In this document: piece after piece, positions 44,605 to 52,173 of the stretch
How positions within the stretch are numbered: position 1 is the stretch's first letter
How the letters are laid out: the number at the start of each line of letters is the position of its first letter
NCBI RefSeq assembly: GCF_001905725.1
Contig: NZ_LIWB01000019.1
Coordinates: 106,004-170,003, forward strand
Direction: 5' to 3'
Length of the DNA stretch: 64,000 nucleotides
Origin: Streptomyces sp. CB02400
GTDB taxonomy: Bacteria > Actinomycetota > Actinomycetes > Streptomycetales > Streptomycetaceae
Translations under genes and position numbers: made by a program
The notes under the pieces: generated by a model
What the model was told of the DNA's origin: nothing
Database searches by the model: none
The model's input: the letters and a program-made list of their open reading frames with translations, nothing else

Positions 44605-46386
44605 ATGACGAGCAGCGGCCCGGAGACCTCGACCCGCACGACCGGAACCCACCGGACGCACCGGGAAGTGCGCGACCGCGGGGCCTCGCACACGCTGGCC
44701 CAGCGGCCGGTCACCCGCTACGAGTCCCATCTGGACGGCCTGTTCACCTACTGCCTGTCCGTCCTCTGCGACCACGACGCGGCGACGGCCGCCCTGGCCG
44801 ACGTCCTCGTGCTCGCGGAACGCCGCGGCCGGCACGTCCCCGACGAGCTCGGGAGCCGCAGGGCCTGGCTGTACGCCCTGGCCCGCTGGGCGTGCCTGCG
44901 CAAGCTGGCCGAGGCCGGGCGGCAACGCCGGGCCACCCACGCCGTGGGCCGCGCCGGCCGGCGGCGGGCGGCGGGGAACGCCCCCGCCCCGGCCGTCTCC
45001 GAGGACGTCCAGGAGCGGCGCCGCCGCGAACTTGCCGAGCTCGCCTGGCCGGAGGCCGCCGGCACCACGCCCGAGCAGCGCGAGGCGCTCGAACTCGCGG
45101 TGCGCCACCACCTCGCCGCCCACGAGGTCGCCGCCGTGCTCGGCATGCAGCCGGCCGCCGCGCGGGCGCTGCTCGCCGCCGCGGCCTGCGAGGTGGAACG
45201 CACCCGCGCGGCGCTCGCCGTCATCGAGACCGGCGCCTGCCCGGGCGTGGCGCATCTCACCGGCGACCGGCGGCTCGTGCTCAGCGCGACCCTGCGCCAG
45301 GAACTCGTCCGGCACGTCGACGACTGCCCGCGCTGTCGTCGTACCGCCGAGCGGGCCGTTCCCGGCCGCTGGCCCGGCACCAGCGTCACCCCGGACGCGC
45401 TGCCCGTCCTCCCGGCACCCGGAGCGGCCCTGCACGCCGCCATGGCGCACTCCCCACGCGCGCGTGCCACCGCGCCCCGCTTCGACCGGCGCGGCTTCCC
45501 GATGGACCCCAAGGACCGTGTCGCCCGGCGGGACCGGCTGCGCGCGCGTGCCGTCACGACGACGGTCGTCGCCACCGTCGTCGCCGCGCCGGTGCTCGCC
45601 CTGTGGGCCGCCTACCGGAGCACCCCCGTGGGCGAGGACCGGGACGGTCGCCCGTCCTCCGCACGGGAGGACGGCGGCCCCCTCGACCTCGACGGCGAGG
45701 GAGCGGGCGGCTACGAGAACACCGGCAACGCGAGCACCCGGCCCGAGACCGGATTCGGTGAGAAAGGTGAGCCGGACGTGTCCGTGGAGGTCGTGAGCGT
45801 CGCCGGAGCCGGGCACGAGGGCGCCGGCACGCTGGACGTCACGGCCGACCACAGCGGCGACACCACGCTGATCACCCTGACCGCGACGGGCGCCGAACCG
45901 GTCCGCTGGTCCGTGTCGACGGGAGCGTCCTGGCTCTATCCGAGCCGGTCGTCGGGAACGCTCGCGCCCGGCGAGTCGGTGACGGTCAGGGTCTACGTCG
46001 ACCAGTTGCGCGAACCGTCCGGCCACTGGAGCGCGGCCGTGGCGATCTCGCCCGCCGGTTCCGTCGTGACCATCGAGGGCTACGGCCCCGTCCCCGCCGC
46101 CCCGGGCGACGGCTCGCCCTCCGGCCACCCCGGCGGTCCGGGCACCGCGCACCCCGGCACGCCGAGCGCCCCGCCTCCGTCGTCGCCCGGCCCGGAGCCG
46201 ACGCCCACGACACCGGCGCCCTCGGAGCCCACACCGGGCGATCCGCCGTCCTCACCCGGCCCGGACCCCACGACGGGCGGCCCTACACCCACCGGACCCA
46301 CGCCCTCCGCCCCGGTGACGACCGGCCCGGAGGACCCGCCGCCGCCCACCGGGGGCGACGCCCCGAGCCCGGCCACGTCCTCCTGA
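44605..46386 (+). CDS. Sigma-like / zinc anti-sigma-like / membrane / BACON fusion protein
   Basis: A 593-residue protein. Residues ~35-220 look like a diverged ECF sigma factor: FTYCLSVLCDHDAATAALADVLVLAERR (region 2 position) and TPEQREALELAVRHHLAAHEVAAVLGM (region 4). A zinc anti-sigma motif H-x3-C-x2-C follows (His237, Cys241, Cys244 in HVDDCPRCRR). A membrane helix spans 317-338. Outside the cell lies a BACON-type beta-sandwich (about 393-495, with SWLYPSRSSGTLAPGESVTV) and a ~95-residue Pro/Thr/Ser tail. Whether it binds DNA, RNA polymerase or only carbohydrate/peptidoglycan is unknown. Confidence 0.82.
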   Translation: MTSSGPETSTRTTGTHRTHREVRDRGASHTLAQRPVTRYESHLDGLFTYCLSVLCDHDAATAALADVLVLAERRGRHVPDELGSRRAWLYALARWACLRKLAEAGRQRRATHAVGRAGRRRAAGNAPAPAVSEDVQERRRRELAELAWPEAAGTTPEQREALELAVRHHLAAHEVAAVLGMQPAAARALLAAAACEVERTRAALAVIETGACPGVAHLTGDRRLVLSATLRQELVRHVDDCPRCRRTAERAVPGRWPGTSVTPDALPVLPAPGAALHAAMAHSPRARATAPRFDRRGFPMDPKDRVARRDRLRARAVTTTVVATVVAAPVLALWAAYRSTPVGEDRDGRPSSAREDGGPLDLDGEGAGGYENTGNASTRPETGFGEKGEPDVSVEVVSVAGAGHEGAGTLDVTADHSGDTTLITLTATGAEPVRWSVSTGASWLYPSRSSGTLAPGESVTVRVYVDQLREPSGHWSAAVAISPAGSVVTIEGYGPVPAAPGDGSPSGHPGGPGTAHPGTPSAPPPSSPGPEPTPTTPAPSEPTPGDPPSSPGPDPTTGGPTPTGPTPSAPVTTGPEDPPPPTGGDAPSPATSS

Positions 46387-46404
46387 AGGCGCCCCAGGCG
46401 CGTC

Positions 46405-47286
46405 CTAGGGGCGCCGGGCGGGATCCGCCGGATGCGGGGCCAGCAGGGGCAACTGCGAGGCCAGCCGTTCCTCGCACAGCTCGACCAGACGGTCGTAGCC
46501 CGCCTTGCCCATCAGCTCGGTCAGCTCCGCGCGGTAGGAGACGTACACCGGGTCCCCGGCGCCGTGCGCCGAGGTGGCCGAGGTGCACCACCAGTGCAGG
46601 TCGTGGCCGCCCGGACCCCAGCCCCGGCGGTCGTACTCGCCGATCGACACCTGCAGCACGCGCGTGTCGTCGGGCCGGTCGATCCAGTCGTAGGTCCGCC
46701 GGACGGGAAGCTGCCAGCACACGTCCGGCTTGGTCTCCAGCGGCTCCCGGCCCTCCTTCAGGGCGAGGATGTGCAGCGAGCAGCCCATGCCGCCCGCGAA
46801 GCCCGGCCGGTTCTGGAAGATGCACGAGCCCTGGAACGGGCGGGTCTGACGGTCGCCGTCCTCGTCCTCGGAGACCCAGCCGTTCTTCGTGCCCTCCGCG
46901 TGGTGCTGCCAGATGTCCGGAGTGAGCCTCGCCACATGCCCGGCGACCCGCTTCTCGTCGTCCTCGTCCGAGAAGTGGGCACCCAGGGTGCAGCAGCCGT
47001 CGTCCGCGCGGCCCGCCTGGATGCCCTGGCAGCCGCTGCCGAAGATGCAGTTCCAGCGAGAGGTCAGCCATGTCAGATCGCAGCGGAAGACCTGCTCGTC
47101 GTCCGCCGGATCAGGAAACTCCACCCACGCGCGGGCGAAGTCGAGCCCCTTCTCGTCGTCCACCGGCGCCGTTCCCGGCGCCCGCGGTGCTGTCACCCGC
47201 GAAGAACCCTCGGCCAGTCCGGCCTTCTTGTCCTTCTTGGCCTTCTTGTCCGTCTTTTCGTCCTTCGCCTTTTTCGTCTTTGGCAC
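46405..47286 (-). CDS. Cys-rich conserved hypothetical protein
   Basis: A 293-residue soluble protein. A Lys/Asp-rich N-terminus (~40 residues) leads to a domain with clustered Cys: FRCDLTWLTSRWNCIFGSGC, DDGCCTLGAHF, GSCIFQ, GGMGCSLH, PDVCWQLP and WWCTSA. The spacing suggests bound zinc or an iron-sulphur centre, in the manner of DUF3109-like or YkgJ-like Cys-cluster proteins, but I do not recognise it with certainty. GTG at 47286 is used because the frame upstream overlaps the ppx promoter region. It is divergent from ppx. Confidence 0.78.
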   Translation of the reverse strand: MPKTKKAKDEKTDKKAKKDKKAGLAEGSSRVTAPRAPGTAPVDDEKGLDFARAWVEFPDPADDEQVFRCDLTWLTSRWNCIFGSGCQGIQAGRADDGCCTLGAHFSDEDDEKRVAGHVARLTPDIWQHHAEGTKNGWVSEDEDGDRQTRPFQGSCIFQNRPGFAGGMGCSLHILALKEGREPLETKPDVCWQLPVRRTYDWIDRPDDTRVLQVSIGEYDRRGWGPGGHDLHWWCTSATSAHGAGDPVYVSYRAELTELMGKAGYDRLVELCEERLASQLPLLAPHPADPARRP

Positions 47287-47396
47287 CCGTCCAGGGTAAG
47301 TCGCCCACGCTCCTCGCCGGGACCGGCTCGGCCACCGCAGAAGAGGCACCACGAGAAGAGGCATCACACCGCGCGGCGGGCAGTAGCGTTCCGTAC

Positions 47397-48329
47397 ATGA
47401 GACTCGGTGTCCTCGACGTGGGTTCGAACACGGTGCATCTGCTGGTGGTGGACGCGCACCCCGGCGCGCGCCCGCTGCCCGCGCACTCGCACAAGGCGGA
47501 ACTGCGCCTCGCCCAACTCCTCGACGACGACGGGGCCATCGGCCCCGACGGCGTCGACAGGCTGGTCGCGGTCGTCCACGACGCGCTCCAGGCCGCCGAG
47601 GACAAGGGCGTCGAGGAGCTGCTGCCGTTCGCGACCTCCGCGGTGCGCGACGCAGGCAACGCCGACGACGTCCTCACGCGCGTGCGCGAGGAGACCGGGG
47701 TCGAACTGCAGGTGCTCAGCGGCGACGAGGAGGCCCGGCTCACCTTCCTCGCCGCCCGCCGCTGGTTCGGCTGGTCGGCGGGGAAACTGCTCGTCATCGA
47801 CATCGGCGGCGGCTCCCTGGAGATCGCCTACGGCATGGACGAGGAGCCCGACGCCACGGCGTCCCTGCCGCTCGGCGCCGGCCGCCTCACCGCCGCGCGG
47901 CTGCCCGGCGACCCGCCCGAGCCGGACGACGTACGCGCGCTGCGCCGCCACGTCCGCACCGAGATAGCCCGCACGATCGGGGAGTTCAGCCGCTTCGGCG
48001 CACCCGACCACGTGGTGGCCACCTCCAAGACCTTCAAGCAGCTCGCCCGCATCGCCGGCGCACCCGGCACCGCCGAGGGCCTGTACGTCCAGCGTGAGCT
48101 GAAGCGGGAGTCCCTGGAGGGCTGGGTGCCCAGGCTCGCCGCCATGACCGCCGCCGAGCGCGCCGAGCTGCCCGGCGTCTCCGAGGCCCGCGCGGGCCAG
48201 CTGGTCGCCGGGGCCCTGGTCGCGGAGGGCGCCATGGACCTGTTCGGCGTGGAACGCCTGGAGATCTGCCCCTGGGCCCTGCGGGAGGGCGTGATACTCC
48301 GCAGGCTGGATCACCTGGGCCAGGGATAG
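47397..48329 (+). CDS. Ppx/GppA-family phosphatase
   Basis: A 310-residue protein of the exopolyphosphatase/guanosine-pentaphosphatase family, ASKHA fold: RLGVLDVGSNTVHLLV (phosphate-1), FATSAVRDAGN, ETGVELQVLSGDEEARLTF and VIDIGGGSLEIA (phosphate-2). It is the short actinobacterial form without the C-terminal HD-like domain. It may hydrolyse polyphosphate or pppGpp; which one is unknown. A TAGCGT hexamer 7 bases before the ATG suggests a leaderless transcript. Confidence 0.92.
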   Translation: MRLGVLDVGSNTVHLLVVDAHPGARPLPAHSHKAELRLAQLLDDDGAIGPDGVDRLVAVVHDALQAAEDKGVEELLPFATSAVRDAGNADDVLTRVREETGVELQVLSGDEEARLTFLAARRWFGWSAGKLLVIDIGGGSLEIAYGMDEEPDATASLPLGAGRLTAARLPGDPPEPDDVRALRRHVRTEIARTIGEFSRFGAPDHVVATSKTFKQLARIAGAPGTAEGLYVQRELKRESLEGWVPRLAAMTAAERAELPGVSEARAGQLVAGALVAEGAMDLFGVERLEICPWALREGVILRRLDHLGQG

Positions 48330-48410
48330 CGGCCCTGGGTCCATGACAAACACCACAACGGCGAACGGGCACCCCGCACCCACCCGGCCCCACCCCGTAA
48401 CCTGAGGCTC

Positions 48411-49250
48411 GTGGCAGAACCAAGGGACGTAGTCCGCATCCCGGATGCGAAGGTCGCCCTGTCGACGGCCTCCGTCTACCCGGAGTCGACGGCGACGGCC
48501 TTCGAGATCGCCGCGCGCCTCGGGTACGACGGCGTCGAGGTCATGGTGTGGACCGACCCGGTCAGCCAGGACATCGAGGCCCTGCGCAGACTCAGCGACT
48601 ACCACCGCATCCCCGTCCTGGCCGTCCACGCGCCCTGCCTGCTCATCACGCAGCGCGTGTGGTCCACCGACCCCTGGACCAAGCTCCAGCGCGCCCAGGC
48701 CGCCGCCGAGAAGCTCGGCGCCGGCACGGTCGTCGTCCATCCCCCCTTCCGCTGGCAGCGGCAGTACGCCCGCGACTTCGTGGAGGGCGTCTGGCGGATG
48801 GCCGGCGAGACGGACGTGCGGTTCGCCGTGGAGAACATGTACCCCTGGCGCTACCGCGACCGCGAGATGCTCGCGTACGCCCCCGACTGGGACGTCACCA
48901 AAGAGGACTACCGCCACTTCACGATCGACCTCAGCCACGCCTCGACCGCCCGCACCGACGCCCTGCAGATGATCGACCGCATGGGCGACCGCCTCGGCCA
49001 CGTCCACCTCGCCGACGGCCGGGGCTCCGCCAAGGACGAGCACCTGGTGCCCGGCCGCGGCGACCAGCCCTGCGCCGAGGTGCTGGAGGGCCTCGCGTCG
49101 CGCGGCTTCGACGGCCATGTCGTCATCGAGGTCAACACCCGCCGGGCCATGTCGAGCGCGGAGCGCGAAGCCGACCTGGCCGAGGCACTGGCGTTCACCC
49201 GCCGGCACCTGTCCTCCGCCGCCTCCGCGATCGAGGTGCCCCGCCGGTGA
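48411..49250 (+). CDS. Sugar-phosphate isomerase/epimerase-like TIM-barrel protein
   Basis: A 279-residue member of the AP endonuclease family 2 / xylose-isomerase-like TIM barrel. Metal-binding-type positions appear in LGYDGVEVMV, VHAPCLL, VVHPPF, AVENMYPW, TIDLSHA, VHLADGRG and VVIEVNT, which order matches the family. The substrate (sugar, inositol or nucleic acid) cannot be told. Its stop overlaps a TetR gene start (GTGA), so the regulator is co-expressed. Confidence 0.85.
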   Translation: MAEPRDVVRIPDAKVALSTASVYPESTATAFEIAARLGYDGVEVMVWTDPVSQDIEALRRLSDYHRIPVLAVHAPCLLITQRVWSTDPWTKLQRAQAAAEKLGAGTVVVHPPFRWQRQYARDFVEGVWRMAGETDVRFAVENMYPWRYRDREMLAYAPDWDVTKEDYRHFTIDLSHASTARTDALQMIDRMGDRLGHVHLADGRGSAKDEHLVPGRGDQPCAEVLEGLASRGFDGHVVIEVNTRRAMSSAEREADLAEALAFTRRHLSSAASAIEVPRR

Positions 49251-49894
49251 CCGGCATCGCCTCGGGCGACGGCCCGGGTACTCCCGCGCGGGGCGACGGC
49301 ACCACCCGGCGCCGCGGCCGCCCTCCTCGTACGGAATCGGCCGGCACCCGGGACCGCATCCTCGACGCGGCCCGCGAGGAGTTCTCCGCGCGGGGATACG
49401 AGAAGACGTCCGTCCGGGGCATCGCCAAGTCGGCCGGGGTCGACTCCGCGCTGGTGCACCACTACTTCGGCACCAAGGAGCAGGTGTTCGAGGCCGCCGT
49501 GGAGGTCGCCTTCGCGCCGGCGTTCACCGTGCGGGACACGATCCTCGACGGTCCCGTCGAGGAGGCCGGCGAGCGGATGACCCGCATGATCATCGGCCTC
49601 TGGGAGAACCCGGTCAGCCGGGCCCCGCTGCTCGCGATCGTCCGCTCCGCCGTGAACAACGAGATCGCGGCCGGTGTCTTCCGCCGTCTGATCGCCGGCC
49701 AGCTGTTGCGCCGGATCGCCGGACAGCTCGACGTCCCCGACGCGGAGCTGCGCGCCGAGCTCGCCGCCGCGCAGCTGGTCGGGGTCGCGATGATCCGGTA
49801 CGTGATCAAGATGGAGCCGCTGGCCTCGGCGGACGCCGAGCAGATCATCAGGCGGGTGGCGCCGGTGGTGCAGGGGCACCTCACCGGGCGCTGA
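49247..49894 (+). CDS. TetR-family transcriptional regulator
   Basis: A 215-residue regulator. A Gly/Arg-rich N-terminal ~30 residues precede the helix-turn-helix TRDRILDAAREEFSARGYEKTSVRGIAKSAGV and DSALVHHYFGTKEQVF, similar to the YcdC/RutR-type group. The C-terminal domain is helical without a named ligand motif. It is translationally coupled to the TIM-barrel gene and lies 111 bp before ilvD, which it might regulate, though no operator is obvious. Confidence 0.92.
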   Translation: MTGIASGDGPGTPARGDGTTRRRGRPPRTESAGTRDRILDAAREEFSARGYEKTSVRGIAKSAGVDSALVHHYFGTKEQVFEAAVEVAFAPAFTVRDTILDGPVEEAGERMTRMIIGLWENPVSRAPLLAIVRSAVNNEIAAGVFRRLIAGQLLRRIAGQLDVPDAELRAELAAAQLVGVAMIRYVIKMEPLASADAEQIIRRVAPVVQGHLTGR

Positions 49895-50005
49895 CGTCCC
49901 TCCGGACTGAGACACCCGTCCCGAAATCCGGACACCTCGTCCCGCCCTCTGGATGACCGGCGTACGCTCGACGACAGTCATAACTCTCCGAAGGAGCGAG
50001 CGACG

Positions 50006-51859
50006 ATGCCCGAGCTGAGGTCCCGCACAGTCACCCACGGCCGCAACATGGCGGGCGCCCGCGCCCTTATGCGCGCCTCCGGTGTACCGGGTGCGGACAT
50101 CGGTCGCAAGCCGATCATCGCGGTCGCCAACAGCTTCACGGAGTTCGTCCCCGGCCACACCCACCTGGCCCCGGTCGGCCGGATCGTCAGCGAGGCGGTC
50201 GTGGCGGCCGGCGGCATCCCGCGCGAGTTCAACACGATCGCCGTCGACGACGGCATCGCGATGGGCCACGGCGGCATGCTGTACTCCCTGCCCTCCCGCG
50301 ACCTGATCGCGGACAGCGTGGAGTACATGGTCGAAGCGCACTGCGCCGACGCCCTGATCTGCATCTCCAACTGCGACAAGATCACCCCGGGCATGCTCAA
50401 CGCGGCCCTGCGCCTGAACATCCCGACGGTCTTCGTCTCCGGCGGCCCGATGGAGTCCGGCCGCGCCACCCTGGTCGACGGCACGGTCCGCACCCTGGAC
50501 CTGGTCGACGCGATGTCGGAGGCGGTCAACGACAAGATCTCCGACGCGGACATCCTCCGCATCGAGGAGAACGCCTGCCCCACCTGCGGCTCCTGTTCCG
50601 GCATGTTCACCGCCAACTCGATGAACTGCCTCACCGAGGCCATCGGCCTCTCCCTGCCCGGCAACGGCTCGGTCCTGGCCACCCACACCGCCCGCAAGGC
50701 GCTCTACGAGAACGCCGCCCGTACGGCCCTCGACCTGACCCGCCGCTACTACGAGCAGGACGACGACTCGGTCCTGCCCCGCAACATCGCCACCCCCGCG
50801 GCCTTCGAGAACGCCATGGCGCTCGACATCGCGATGGGCGGCTCCACCAACACGATCCTGCACCTGCTGGCCGCCGCCCAGGAGGCGGAGGTCCCCTACG
50901 GCCTCACCGAGATGGACGCCCTCTCGCGCCGCGTCCCCTGCCTGGCCAAGGTCGCGCCGAACGTCGCCAAGGACCGCACGTACTACATGGAGGACGTGCA
51001 CCGCGCGGGCGGCATCCCCGCCCTCCTCGGCGAACTGCACCGCGGTGGCCTGCTCAACGAGGACGTGCACTCCGTCCACAGTCCGTCCCTGGCCGACTGG
51101 CTGAAGACCTGGGACATCCGCGGCGGCTCGCCCTCCCAGGAGGCCGTGGAGCTGTGGCACGCGGCCCCCGGCTGCGTCCGCTCCGCCGAGGCGTTCTCCC
51201 AGTCCGAGCGCTGGGACTCCCTGGACGAGGACGCCGAGGGCGGCTGCATCCGCTCCGTGGAGCACGCCTACTCCAAGGACGGCGGCCTGGCGGTCCTGCG
51301 CGGCAACCTCGCCGTGGACGGCTGCGTAGTGAAGACCGCCGGCGTCGACGAGTCCATCTGGACCTTCGAGGGCCCGGCCGTCGTCTGCGAGTCGCAGGAG
51401 GAGGCCGTCCAGAAGATCCTCACCCAGCAGGTCAAGGAGGGCGACGTCGTCGTCATCCGCTACGAGGGCCCCAAGGGCGGCCCCGGCATGCAGGAGATGC
51501 TCTACCCGACCTCGTACCTGAAGGGCCGCGGCCTCGGAAAGCTCTGCGCCCTGGTCACCGACGGCCGCTTCTCCGGCGGTACCTCGGGCCTGTCCATCGG
51601 CCACGCCTCACCGGAGGCGGCGGCCGGCGGCACCATCGCCCTGGTCGAGGACGGCGACCGCATCCGCATCGACATCCCGAACCGCTCCATCGAGCTGCTC
51701 GTGGACGACGCCGAGCTGACCCGCCGCGAGCAGGCCATGAACGGCGTGTACGCCCCGAAGAACCGCGAGCGCAAGGTCTCCGCGGCCCTGAAGGCGTACG
51801 CGGCGATGGCCACCAGCGCGGACAAGGGCGCGGTGCGCGACATCACCAAGCTCGGCTGA
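50006..51859 (+). CDS. ilvD: Dihydroxy-acid dehydratase
   Basis: Fe-S enzyme of valine, leucine and isoleucine synthesis; dehydrates dihydroxy-isovalerate and -methylvalerate. The 617-residue protein has SNCDKITPGML and CPTCGSCSGMFTANSMNCL with the cluster Cys, DGRFSGGTSGLSIGH near the end, and the E. coli-like length. GAAGGAG is 9 bases before the ATG. A TACGCT hexamer at 49962 is a possible -10. A hairpin follows the stop. CoaA-like or other ilv genes are not adjacent. Confidence 0.97.
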   Translation: MPELRSRTVTHGRNMAGARALMRASGVPGADIGRKPIIAVANSFTEFVPGHTHLAPVGRIVSEAVVAAGGIPREFNTIAVDDGIAMGHGGMLYSLPSRDLIADSVEYMVEAHCADALICISNCDKITPGMLNAALRLNIPTVFVSGGPMESGRATLVDGTVRTLDLVDAMSEAVNDKISDADILRIEENACPTCGSCSGMFTANSMNCLTEAIGLSLPGNGSVLATHTARKALYENAARTALDLTRRYYEQDDDSVLPRNIATPAAFENAMALDIAMGGSTNTILHLLAAAQEAEVPYGLTEMDALSRRVPCLAKVAPNVAKDRTYYMEDVHRAGGIPALLGELHRGGLLNEDVHSVHSPSLADWLKTWDIRGGSPSQEAVELWHAAPGCVRSAEAFSQSERWDSLDEDAEGGCIRSVEHAYSKDGGLAVLRGNLAVDGCVVKTAGVDESIWTFEGPAVVCESQEEAVQKILTQQVKEGDVVVIRYEGPKGGPGMQEMLYPTSYLKGRGLGKLCALVTDGRFSGGTSGLSIGHASPEAAAGGTIALVEDGDRIRIDIPNRSIELLVDDAELTRREQAMNGVYAPKNRERKVSAALKAYAAMATSADKGAVRDITKLG

Positions 51860-51878
51860 CCCACCCCACCCGCACGAC

Positions 51879-51912
51879 GAGCCCGCCGGCCCTCGCACGC
51901 CCCGGCGGGCTC
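51879..51912. terminator. Hairpin terminator after ilvD
   Basis: GAGCCCGCCGG and CCGGCGGGCTC form an 11-bp stem with a 12-base loop, 19 bases after the stop. Confidence 0.85.
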
Positions 51913-52173
51913 ACGCATGCGCACCCGGTGGGCTTCGGTACGTGCTGTACGGGCGTCCGGTGCCTTTTGTCGGCCCTGGGGCGACGCCCCGTACGGCCGT
52001 CCGTCGGCCCCCGTACACCGAGCCCGCCGGATCCCGTACGCCCCGCGTGATGAACCGGCGGGTCCGCCGTGTGCCCGTGCCTGCCCGGCGGGCTTCGGTA
52101 CGTGCTGTACGACCGTCCGGCGGCGGGGCGACGACCCGTACGCCCCCACCGGACTCCGCTCGTACGCCCGCCC
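51913..52173. repeat. Non-coding gap with a ~165-bp-spaced direct repeat
   Basis: No gene supported between ilvD and the convergent kinase. GGGCTTCGGTACGTGCTGTA occurs at about 51927 and again at about 52090, followed each time by CG and CGTCCGG, and by GGGGCGACG a little further on. CCCGTACG-type words recur. It looks like a duplicated intergenic unit. Confidence 0.75.

Noticed and set aside
42952..46152. 1066-residue minus-strand open frame running through radA and beyond
   Set aside because: Only 42952-44361 is radA. The rest is antisense to the BACON fusion gene and has no recognisable domain.
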